A stretch of 64,000 nucleotides of DNA from Noviherbaspirillum soli. GTDB lineage: Bacteria; Pseudomonadota; Gammaproteobacteria; Burkholderiales; Burkholderiaceae_D. The notes below the pieces were generated by a model. That model worked only from the letters and a program-made list of their open reading frames with translations, ran no database searches and was not told where the DNA came from. Positions 1 to 6,893 of this stretch are shown one piece after another. Each line of letters starts with the position of its first letter. The stretch's first letter is position 1. Both the position numbers and the translations under genes were made by a program. The stretch covers positions 1 to 64,000 of the forward strand of contig NZ_JACYOX010000032.1 in NCBI RefSeq assembly GCF_015352955.1, given 5' to 3'.

Positions 1-122
1 AGGACGCCGGCCTGGTTGAAGTCGCCGATCTGGGACAGGTTGGCATTGAAGCCGCCGCTGATGGCAGCCATTTGTTGCGCGTCGAGGGAAGTGGCGACAG
101 CCAGGTCTTTGATGTTCAGCAT
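1..122 (-). CDS. Small protein with double-glycine leader-like N-terminus (partial)
   Basis: The first 40 codons are visible; the rest runs off the left edge. A strong ribosome site (AAGGAG, about 128-134) lies just upstream of ATG 122. The N-terminus begins MLNIKDLAVATSLDAQQ and continues into MAAISGGFN. The short charged helix followed by an Ile-Ser-Gly-Gly step resembles the double-glycine leaders of peptides matured by C39-peptidase ABC exporters. The visible part after GG is Asn/Gln-rich (FNANLSQIGDFNQAG). The reading frame and ribosome site are seen directly; the exported-peptide interpretation is inferred from the motif. It could equally be an ordinary small cytosolic protein, because the C-terminus and the neighbouring genes on that side are not visible. 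Confidence 0.6.
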   Translation of the reverse strand, partial: MLNIKDLAVATSLDAQQMAAISGGFNANLSQIGDFNQAGV

Positions 123-667
123 GATGAGACTCCTTGAAGGTGGTTGGTTTGGGTTGGTGAGCTTTTGTCTGGGCTCGCTATCCCTATTGCATAGCCCGTG
201 CCAGGTCGCTCAATCGCGGGAAAATCCCTGCTGGCGGGGTAAAACGATGATGGGCTGACATCAAAAGCGGCGTAAAGGCGGGCTGAAGACCCGCTGCCGG
301 TCGTTGTCTGGTCTGGTCCGGACAGACACTTTCATGAGCACTGTCGTGCAGAGCCTTACAGAATGCCTTCCTTCTTGCCAGCCTGACAGCGCTATTTCGG
401 CATTTATTGAAAGCCTGAAAACGCACTGGCCTGGCGGCAGTCGGTTTTCTGCATACAGTGCATGCGGAGTCCCGAACGAGGCCATGCCGTGGAGGTTGAC
501 TCGCCAGTTCAACAGGCATGACCAAAGCAGCTTGCAAGACCGTTGCGTTTGCCAGACAAGGCGGTGCCGGCCTTCCGCGAGACTGATCTTGCGCAAACGG
601 TTCCGCATTTGCCAGGCCGATATTGAACGCACTGGAACGCAGGTCCAGCATCGGCAAGGAGTTCGCC
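123..667. other. Gene-poor stretch, no supported gene
   Basis: Apart from the promoter and ribosome site of the gene to the left, I see nothing supportable here. Several overlapping open frames exist on both strands, but they have no ribosome site, no recognisable motif and unnatural composition rich in Arg, Cys and Trp. Confidence 0.5.
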
Positions 668-829
668 ATGTACCAGTCAGGCAAGCCAGACAGGGAACAG
701 GTCCGCCAGTGGCTCAGGCATGAAATCGCATTGCACAGGCCGCCGCCGGATCCGCGTGAAATCCGCAGGCAGCTCGGCTGGCGCCAGGCCAGTCGGGATG
801 AAGAGAATGGCAAGCACAGCAGAAGGTAG
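668..829 (+). CDS. Small conserved hypothetical protein (53 aa)
   Basis: A 53-residue charged protein starting MYQSGKPDREQVRQWL. The start is set by AAGGAG at 656-661, six bases before ATG 668; a longer frame from 623 has no such site. The core pattern (charged amphipathic helix, then HRPPPDPREIRRQLGW) resembles short soluble proteins I associate with Burkholderiales, in which a Pro-rich turn is followed by an I-R-R-x-L-G-W helix. It has no signal peptide or membrane segment. The function is unknown, and it has no operon partner since both flanks are gene-poor. Family resemblance is from memory and not checked. Confidence 0.6.
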   Translation: MYQSGKPDREQVRQWLRHEIALHRPPPDPREIRRQLGWRQASRDEENGKHSRR

Positions 830-1389
830 ACATTGCTGATCATTGCTGATGGGTCGCGGCTGCGGGTTGCGCCTGCAGCGCTCGCTACAAGCGGCTTCAC
901 GGCACATGGGGTGATCGGCGCGCCCTGACGTCTGGTCAGGAGCCGCCTGGTTCATGGCTGACCAGGTGGATAGATGCGCAGGCTGCACGCTGTCGACACT
1001 GCCTTGTCGACACGGTGAGATCGCCACGGGCCTTTTGCGCATGTTTGCGCAAGGCTGCGTGCTCAAAGGCAAGTCCCGAGTCCTTGCACATTCGCCGAGG
1101 CCACAAGCACGCCATCATCGCGGCAATGCCGCTCGAATTCCCGCTGGGCTCTTGCCAGACAAAGAAATCCATTGGTTTCGACCTGGACATGATGGATTGA
1201 GATCGGGGGCTGATATGACTTATCACCCGCTTGCCGCCGCAAGGTCAGAAATGTGTCGCGTGCTTCATTACCTACTTCATTGCCGGGCGCTACAGCTGAT
1301 GCAAATTATGCATAACAAGGAAATAACTTCATGTTACCGTCGCTTGTCCCTCAAGGAGGACAGCACATTAAGCGCTAATAGGAGAGGAA
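830..1389. other. Gene-poor stretch upstream of an EamA transporter gene
   Basis: No convincing gene is present. The last 100 bases are AT-richer and should hold the promoter of the downstream transporter, though no clear -35/-10 pair could be assigned. Overlapping frames on both strands (for example 936-1226 minus and 954-1445 plus) lack ribosome sites and recognisable motifs. Confidence 0.45.
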
Positions 1390-2253
1390 ATGAACCGGGT
1401 GCGAAGCGGGTGGTGGGACGGCATGTTGGGAGTGATCATTTTTAGTGGTTCACTCCCCGCGACGCGTGCTGCGGTAGCGGACTTTGATCCGATTTTTCTC
1501 ACTGTCGCACGCGCTACCATCGCCGGCCTGCTTGCAGCATGCCTGCTATTTTTCAGAAACGAAAAGCGCCCCAGTCGCAAGCAGTTGTTTTCTTTGGCAA
1601 TCGTCGCGGGCGGCGTCGTCGTTGGATTCCCACTCTTTACCGCGCTCGCACTAAGACATATAACCGCTGCGCATTCCATCGTTTTTATTGGATTGCTCCC
1701 GTTAGCCACCGCGATCTTCGCGGTACTTCGTGGAGGTGAGCGCCCGTCCCTTGGCTTTTGGCTATTTTCTTTTCTGGGCAGTTCTTTGGTGGTGGGATTT
1801 GCGCTGGCCCACGGCGTGTCTGCTTCTGCAGTCGGCGATACCCTTATGTTGGCCGCAATTATTATCTGCGGACTGGGCTACGCCGAAGGCGCAGCGTTAT
1901 CCCGCGCGCTTGGTGGATGGCAAGTCATTTCCTGGGCTTTGGTCATTTCGCTACCCGTCATGTTCCCACTGACGCTGATCGAGATGCCGGTTTCAATGGC
2001 AGAGGTAAGCCCGTACGGTTGGATAGGGCTCGCTTATGTTTCGCTGTTCAGCATGTTGATCGGTTTTGTGTTCTGGTACCGCGGGCTGGCACTAGGCGGG
2101 ACGGCTGCAGTGGGACAACTTCAGTTGCTTCAGCCGTTTTTTGGCCTCGTGCTGGCGGGTACGTTCCTTCATGAACAGATATCAGGCCTCATGATTGCGG
2201 TCACAGCGGGGATTGTTCTGTGTGTCGCCGGGGCGAGGAAATTCTCTCGCTAG
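1390..2253 (+). CDS. EamA-family (drug/metabolite transporter) inner-membrane protein
   Basis: A 287-residue very hydrophobic protein with about ten membrane segments arranged as two EamA halves (roughly residues 10-135 and 145-285), the usual length and layout of DMT exporters such as RhaT/YdcZ/YddG relatives. GGAGAGG at 1381-1387 sets the start. Motifs typical of the family are visible: a first-half segment with LTVARATIAGLLAA, ITAAHSIVFIGLLPL, and a second-half GLALGGTAAVGQLQLLQP before the last helices. It probably exports amino acids or related metabolites; the substrate cannot be told. No divergent regulator is adjacent, unlike many members of this family. Confidence 0.88.
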   Translation: MNRVRSGWWDGMLGVIIFSGSLPATRAAVADFDPIFLTVARATIAGLLAACLLFFRNEKRPSRKQLFSLAIVAGGVVVGFPLFTALALRHITAAHSIVFIGLLPLATAIFAVLRGGERPSLGFWLFSFLGSSLVVGFALAHGVSASAVGDTLMLAAIIICGLGYAEGAALSRALGGWQVISWALVISLPVMFPLTLIEMPVSMAEVSPYGWIGLAYVSLFSMLIGFVFWYRGLALGGTAAVGQLQLLQPFFGLVLAGTFLHEQISGLMIAVTAGIVLCVAGARKFSR

Positions 2254-2654
2254 CTGTACCAGGGAGAACCAGTTCACTCTCGGGCAGGGTAGCGAAAAAC
2301 GCCCCTTCTTTTCTAGCGGCATCGACAAACCGGCATCGGGGCGCGCAGCAGACTTATTTGCTTTTCTGCAGGCAGTGCTGACGCCTGCTTCGAATTGGCT
2401 CTCGTCAGTGCGGCCTCAGCCGCTATTTCGGATCGATAGAGGTTGAGCCGATGCGATAGCTCTGTGAAGGACTGCTGCATGCTATGAGAACGGAAGCGAG
2501 GAGAAGTGAAATGGCTAAGCGGTGAATCATGGTGATCTGCCCATGGGACTTGACGTTTGACATGAGCGCCGAGTGAAATGTGATCAGCCACGCCATTCAA
2601 TTCAGCATGACCGCGATAGTCTCCGGGCAGCTGCTTTCGTTTGCATTCTTTAAG
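2254..2654. other. Intergenic stretch, nothing identified
   Basis: This lies between the 3' ends of the EamA gene and a convergent lipoprotein gene. A 95-codon frame on the minus strand (2313-2600) has no ribosome site or recognisable features. No convincing intrinsic terminator was found. Confidence 0.4.
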
Positions 2655-3161
2655 CTAGGGCCTAATATTTCCCCATGCAACCCCGTAGTCGCGTTTCGCT
2701 CCGCCGTCGGTCACGTCGACGATTAGAGCGTGGTATTTTTTTTCATCGTGCCGGTAGTGCAATTCATATTTGTGCCCTTTTTTGAAATCATGAAAAATTT
2801 TGATCGGCTTCAAGGTGAACACAGATCTGTAAGTCGTTGTGACAATGGTTCCTTTAGGAGGCACCCCTACATTGTCAGATGACGAAGTGGTCGAACTCAA
2901 TGAGAAAACGACTTGTTGCGGACCCGGCTGTACTTCAAACTCTGTTCCCTTCATCGAGATGTCATTGCCTGTGAGCTTGATGTCTGGTTTATAGCCGGCG
3001 ATGCTATAAATAGTAGTCTGTCTGTCCACCATCAGGACGGAGACGTCCTCGACGGGAAGTTGTTGTCCCTCATAGGTCTTGATCGGAATGGGGGCAGCGC
3101 AGCCCGCTAACACTGAAACGGTGGCTGTGGCGAGAACGAATTTAAGTAACCGGGCTTTCAT
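2655..3161 (-). CDS. Predicted lipoprotein of unknown function (168 aa)
   Basis: The N-terminus is a clear lipoprotein signal: positively charged start MKARLLKF, a hydrophobic run, then lipobox LAGC with the acylated Cys near residue 21, followed by Ala (no Asp+2 inner-membrane retention signal). The mature part of about 148 residues is polar and beta-strand-rich (for example PIKTYEGQQLPVEDVSVLMVD and TVTDGGAKRDYGVAWG-like ends). The pattern of an early V-x-V-L-x-V-D segment resembles short outer-membrane lipoproteins of unknown role. GC content is visibly lower than in the metabolic genes to the right, suggesting accessory origin. Function unknown. Confidence 0.75.
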   Translation of the reverse strand: MKARLLKFVLATATVSVLAGCAAPIPIKTYEGQQLPVEDVSVLMVDRQTTIYSIAGYKPDIKLTGNDISMKGTEFEVQPGPQQVVFSLSSTTSSSDNVGVPPKGTIVTTTYRSVFTLKPIKIFHDFKKGHKYELHYRHDEKKYHALIVDVTDGGAKRDYGVAWGNIRP

Positions 3162-3716
3162 AGTTTGACTTCATTGAATTAACGAAGGGTGCCAGGCAAA
3201 AAATCACGCCGGCGGTAAGTGCAGCAGCTTTTTCTGAGCGGATCAATCCAACTCGATAATTCTTAAAAGAAACATTTTTATTATTGCAGCTTCCTCTGGG
3301 CAACGCCAGCAGGAAATGCAAGCCGCAGAAAAATAAAGAAGGCCGACAGAGAACCCGCCGCTTGCGCGCAGCTGCCAATACTTCAGAAAGTCATTTTCGA
3401 CGATCCCGGCATATGCCTAGCTCGACGGCCCGGCTGCTTATGGCCGACTATCGCGGTTGCTGCAACCGAAAAGGGAGAAACGATTCTACGGCCGGCGGTC
3501 AATTCCGCATCGCGAGCGTTCTCTTTGAGACGAGAGACAGATTGCCTGGCATAGGCAGGCCGCAATGTTCCCAGCAATTTGATATGCGGCGTTTTGTGCC
3601 ATTGATGTTTGAGTTTCGGTCAGCCGCCTCATATCGACTGGCCGAATACTCCGCAGGGAAGCAGCAGGACAATGGCAGGCCGCTGGCGACGTGCCATCAG
3701 AAGCATTTTTAACGGC
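3162..3716. other. Intergenic stretch, nothing identified
   Basis: This holds the promoter region of the lipoprotein gene (AT-rich close to 3260-3290) and the 3' flank of the next minus-strand gene. Open frames here (for example 3284-3712 plus and 3383-3577 minus) are short, lack ribosome sites and look random. Confidence 0.4.
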
Positions 3717-4406
3717 TTATTGATGAAGATTATCCGCTCGAGAGGTATTTCCCTCTTTCATCACGGCATCGCCCATCCCTTCGCCGAGTCTGTAAATGCG
3801 TACCCTGAATTCCCCTGCGTTATCCCCCAACGGGTTGTTGATATCGTTCACGGCAAGAAATAGGTAACGGTATTCTCCTGTAGAAGGCGCTCTCGCAATG
3901 CCCTTGTCGTTGATTAAGACAAAGCCGTAGGGGAAATCACTGAATGATGTAGGGTAAGCTGAGGCCGAAAAGCCTGCTACAAGTGCGCCATTAGGAGCAC
4001 CGGGCAAATGCCCACGCAGTTGTTCGCCGAGGGGAAGCAGCGATTTGCGTGAACCGGCAACCGGATCGCTATATATTGGGCCAGCTCGATCGCGAAAATA
4101 TTGGAATGCGCCGGAATCAGGTGGCGGCGTGACAACTATTGTTCCGTCAGCGAATGTTTTATAGCCTCCGTTAAGTGTAGAAAGGTCGACCACGTCATGA
4201 GGCTTGGCTCGAATCAGGAATGATTCGCCTGGAGCAGCGAGTATTCCCGTGGCGTTGAAAAACTGATCGGCTCGTACAGAAAAAAATGGACGATTGGATT
4301 CTGATGGCGAAGGCAGGGAATCTGGAGAAGCCGATGCAGTTAAAGGCAACAGCGAGAAAGGGATGACAGCCAGTCCGAGAATTGCCAAAGTCTTGAACTT
4401 GCGCAT
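3717..4406 (-). CDS. Secreted protein with LecA/PA-IL-like C-terminal region
   Basis: A 229-residue protein with a Sec signal peptide (MRKFKTLAILGL, hydrophobic core, cleavage near TASA-SP at residue 27). AAAGGAG at 4414-4420 sets the start. The mature protein has a segment starting FFSVRADQFFNATGILAAPG, a glycine-rich middle ending NGALVAGF, and a C-terminal strand pattern LFLAVNDINNP followed by DNAGEFRVRI. That last pattern (L-x-V-N-D, D-N-x-G-x-F-x-V-x-I) is the hallmark of the calcium-dependent galactophilic lectin fold of Pseudomonas LecA, in which those Asp/Asn residues bind calcium. I infer a secreted carbohydrate-binding protein; the N-terminal part is uncertain. It has lower GC than the core genes nearby. 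Confidence 0.65.
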   Translation of the reverse strand: MRKFKTLAILGLAVIPFSLLPLTASASPDSLPSPSESNRPFFSVRADQFFNATGILAAPGESFLIRAKPHDVVDLSTLNGGYKTFADGTIVVTPPPDSGAFQYFRDRAGPIYSDPVAGSRKSLLPLGEQLRGHLPGAPNGALVAGFSASAYPTSFSDFPYGFVLINDKGIARAPSTGEYRYLFLAVNDINNPLGDNAGEFRVRIYRLGEGMGDAVMKEGNTSRADNLHQ

Positions 4407-4873
4407 GATGATGCTCCTTTAAAAACACAACCAGATGAGTGCATTCATTGCTTGCGGGTATAAAGGATTCCCTCAGCGGTTACATTGAGGCGCACCGACG
4501 GTGCCGATATGCTGTTTGTTATTTGACCAACTGAGGGTGACGATAGTACGCCGCCTTATTGGGTGAGTGAGGTACATCAATCCGCCAGCCATATGCATTG
4601 ATATGCGTGGCGATCGCGCCTCGCATATTCCGTGGAGGTTGGGGACACCAAGGCGATCAAGCGCCCTGTTCAAGGCGAACAGCGTCGGCTAGGCCTGGTC
4701 TGAGGTCAACGTGGACGAGGGCGGTTCAAGTTCATTCGGCGACTTTAAAATGAAGATGAAGAACCGATGCATCTGTGCTGGATGATGATCGCTCCAGACC
4801 GACGTGCCTTCCTGATGCGACATCTGCCAAACACAGGCGGGCCAGATCACAGTCGCACAGCCTGCTTCCGATC
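4407..4873. other. Intergenic stretch, nothing identified
   Basis: Only the ribosome site and presumed promoter of the lectin-like gene are supportable. A 66-codon minus frame at 4473-4673 and frames at 4732-5400 have no ribosome site or protein-like features. Confidence 0.4.
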
Positions 4874-4903
4874 CTAAGAAAACGGCCCGACACCGTCGGG
4901 CCG
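4874..4903 (-). terminator. Rho-independent terminator of the DUF4148 gene
   Basis: A perfect 9-bp stem (CGGCCCGAC at 4883-4891 and its complement at 4895-4903) with a 3-base loop is followed, on the minus strand, by TTTTCTT at 4876-4882. It lies 22 bases past the stop of the minus-strand DUF4148 gene. Confidence 0.85.
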
Positions 4904-4925
4904 TGTGCCGCTTCAGCCGACGCAG

Positions 4926-5228
4926 TCAGCCGAAGTAGATATCCTTCACGTCGCCGGGATGGCGTTGCCGCGCCGCTTCCCTCGCTTCCATGCGAACCTC
5001 CTGCCGGGTGCGCTCTCCTTTTGCATAGACCGGGTCCTGGCCGGTGTGCTGCTGCATCACCATCTGGTGCTTGGCATAGGCCTGCGCCATCTGCTGACGC
5101 ACCTCGGCACGGGTCATCGACGGCCTGAAGCCGGCGTCGGGTGCGACAAACTCGGTCTGGTCTGCATAAGAGGAAGCAGCTGCGGCCAGGAGGGCGGCAG
5201 CAGCGATCATGTGTTTGACAGTCATCAT
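4926..5228 (-). CDS. DUF4148 periplasmic protein (100 aa)
   Basis: A short protein with a Sec signal peptide (MMTVKHMIAAAALLAAAASSYA, cleavage after Ala about residue 22). The mature charged part contains SMTRAEVRQQMAQAYA and later TRQEVRMEAREAARQ. A signal peptide followed by a repeated T-R-x-E-V-R helix is the signature of the DUF4148 family, common in Burkholderiales periplasms and of unknown role. AGGAG at 5232-5236 precedes the tandem ATGs at 5228 and 5225. It is monocistronic, ending in the adjacent terminator. Confidence 0.85.
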   Translation of the reverse strand: MMTVKHMIAAAALLAAAASSYADQTEFVAPDAGFRPSMTRAEVRQQMAQAYAKHQMVMQQHTGQDPVYAKGERTRQEVRMEAREAARQRHPGDVKDIYFG

Positions 5229-5750
5229 CGTCTCCTAAGGTAAGGAACAAGGCTTGTTGACCGGCGTAATGCCCGTGTTGACAACGGCTGCGGCGCTCGA
5301 GGCCTGCACAGACACGGATGCCGGGAATCCGAGCCACGCTGTCCCAGCCGGGCTCACGACAGTCATTGCATACCGCGTGCCAGCGCCGCCTGACTGGCAA
5401 AACACAGCAGAAAACCCTGAAATCCGACAGTTTTACAATCGGCGCCGGCGCTGTCTTGCATGGTTGTCAAATCTTTGGCAGCTCGGCTGTCTGCCTCGGC
5501 CATACAAATCGTTGACGGCTGTTCGCACGGACCGTACTACCGGCCGGCAGGAAAAGAAATAGCTGTTTTATCGATAGCGCAATTGCGGCCTTGATTGCGC
5601 TTTCCATTTCGTCATTTCAGGAATGGCATGGGCCACCATCGCATCATATTCATTCTGATGATAATGGGTAACACAATCCGGAATTGGAAAGCCGCGGCAT
5701 GAACACTTATATTGGAACCATCGAAACAAATCACAAAGTCGAGGCAGAAA
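5229..5750. other. Intergenic stretch between divergent small genes
   Basis: This must hold the promoters of the divergent DUF4148 gene and of the 67-residue protein gene to the right. No frame with a ribosome site and protein-like composition was found. The distal half is AT-richer. Confidence 0.4.
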
Positions 5751-5954
5751 ATGACCAGTTCCATGATGACCTATTCCGGCGCCGCCATTCCTTCCTTTTT
5801 CGCGAAACAAGGCGCTTCCCGCCCCGGCCTGTCGCTGCGTGGATGGCTGAGCATTGCAGCAGGCGCACTGGCGATGGCTTCCTCCGTGCCGTCCACCGGC
5901 CGCATCAGCAGCAAGCAGGTTGACCAGCTCCGCAAAGTCGCTGCATCCGTCTGA
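5751..5954 (+). CDS. Small protein of unknown function (67 aa)
   Basis: The start ATG 5751 is preceded by GAGG at 5741-5744; a longer frame from 5712 lacks a ribosome site. The protein begins MTSSMMTYSGAAIPSFF and has one moderately hydrophobic stretch (WLSIAAGALAMASSV, about residues 32-46), then a short basic tail (RISSKQVDQLRKVAASV). It may be a single-span membrane or peripheral protein. A good intrinsic terminator lies 48 bases downstream, making it an independent unit. I do not recognise the family. Confidence 0.6.
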   Translation: MTSSMMTYSGAAIPSFFAKQGASRPGLSLRGWLSIAAGALAMASSVPSTGRISSKQVDQLRKVAASV

Positions 5955-6002
5955 TTGAATGCCAATCAATCCGCTGCGGCGGATTTGATAACCGAGATAA
6001 TA

Positions 6003-6029
6003 ATGCCAGCCAATCGCTGGCATTTTTTT
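6003..6029 (+). terminator. Rho-independent terminator after the 67-aa protein gene
   Basis: An 8-bp stem (ATGCCAGC at 6003-6010 with GCTGGCAT at 6016-6023) and a 5-base loop run into a seven-T tract. The rest of 6030-6276, up to the next stop codon, holds only a short tandem CTTTTAG repeat near 6171-6182 and no gene. Confidence 0.85.
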
Positions 6030-6276
6030 CGGGCGCCAGATTGCCAATCCCGATAACCGGGCAATGCACGAATGGCGCAAATGGCAATCGGGAATGAAAA
6101 TCGTCGCTGCTTATTCGGCAAGGCGATTTACGAAAGCATTACCCTGACCTTATTGCGCAGTTGCTTTTAGCTTTTAGCTTTCAGGCCGGTGCTGATAATG
6201 TCCGTTTTTTCATGACTACCATCCAGCGCGCACCCGCCTTGCCGCGTAAATGCACGAATTGCATGGTCCGGCGACA

Positions 6277-6735
6277 TCAGCGGACCGGGAAGATGCTCGA
6301 GTTCTTCACTTCCTCGATCACGGCATAGGTATGGGTTTCCCGGACGCCCTTGAGCTGCAACAGCGATTTGCCGAGAAAGGTCCGGTAAGCCGCCATGTCC
6401 TTCACCCTTACCTTGATCAGGTAATCGAAGCCGCCTGCCACCATGTGGCACTCCAGCACCTCGGGTACCTTGTGGACCGCGCGCTTGAACTCGTCGAACA
6501 CATCCGGCGTGGTGCGGTCCAGCACCACCTCGATGAAGACCAGCAGCGCCACATCCAGCAGTTCCGGGTTCAGCCTGGCCGTGTAGCCCAGGATATAACC
6601 GGCTTCCTGCAGCTTGCGCACCCGCTCCAGGCAGGCCGCGGCGGACAGGTTCACCCGCGATGCCAGTTCGAGGTTGGAGATGCGGCCGTCCTGCTGTAGT
6701 TCGGCCAGGATTTTCTTGTTGGTCTTGTCGAGCAT
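6277..6735 (-). CDS. putR: Lrp/AsnC-family regulator, probable proline-responsive activator of putA
   Basis: A 152-residue protein of typical Lrp length: an N-terminal winged helix-turn-helix (about residues 4-60, with LDKTNKKILAELQQDGR and LSAAACLERVRKLQEAG) and a C-terminal RAM effector domain (about 70-145, with the FDYLIKVRVKD core). It is transcribed divergently from putA with a 158-bp AT-rich intergenic region. In many alpha- and betaproteobacteria an Lrp relative (PutR/BkdR type) activates the divergent putA in response to proline. Since the PutA here has no DNA-binding domain of its own, that role is likely. Other Lrp functions cannot be excluded. Confidence 0.85.
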   Translation of the reverse strand: MLDKTNKKILAELQQDGRISNLELASRVNLSAAACLERVRKLQEAGYILGYTARLNPELLDVALLVFIEVVLDRTTPDVFDEFKRAVHKVPEVLECHMVAGGFDYLIKVRVKDMAAYRTFLGKSLLQLKGVRETHTYAVIEEVKNSSIFPVR

Positions 6736-6744
6736 GGCATTATC

Positions 6745-6812
6745 TTGGGTAAATTTAATTTGGCTTTACAATTTTAAGGCAAATTTTCTTAATAATATCT
6801 AGCCAAATGCCG
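6745..6812. promoter_or_regulatory. putR-putA divergent control region with inverted ATTTGGC boxes
   Basis: The intergenic DNA is much AT-richer than its surroundings and contains ATTTGGC at 6758-6764 and its complement GCCAAAT at 6802-6808, with further AAATTT/AATTTT tracts between. A symmetric arrangement over about 50 bp with A/T tracts is compatible with binding by an Lrp-type oligomer. This is inferred from pattern only. Confidence 0.4.
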
Positions 6813-6893
6813 GAATTAATATTGGTTTCTTTCTCCTAGAATGACAGGACATGCAGGCGACCCGGCCCGCACCCTGACACCAGGACGATCCCA

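Noticed and set aside
184-900. Long minus-strand open frames (184-900, 261-632, 677-1072) and plus frames in the left gene-poor stretch
   Set aside because: No ribosome site, overlapping on both strands, Arg/Cys/Trp-rich random composition and no motif.
2313-2600. 95-codon minus frame between the EamA and lipoprotein genes
   Set aside because: No ribosome site; the composition is not convincing and no homologue is recalled.
4473-4673. 66-codon minus frame in the stretch left of the DUF4148 gene
   Set aside because: No ribosome site or protein-like pattern.
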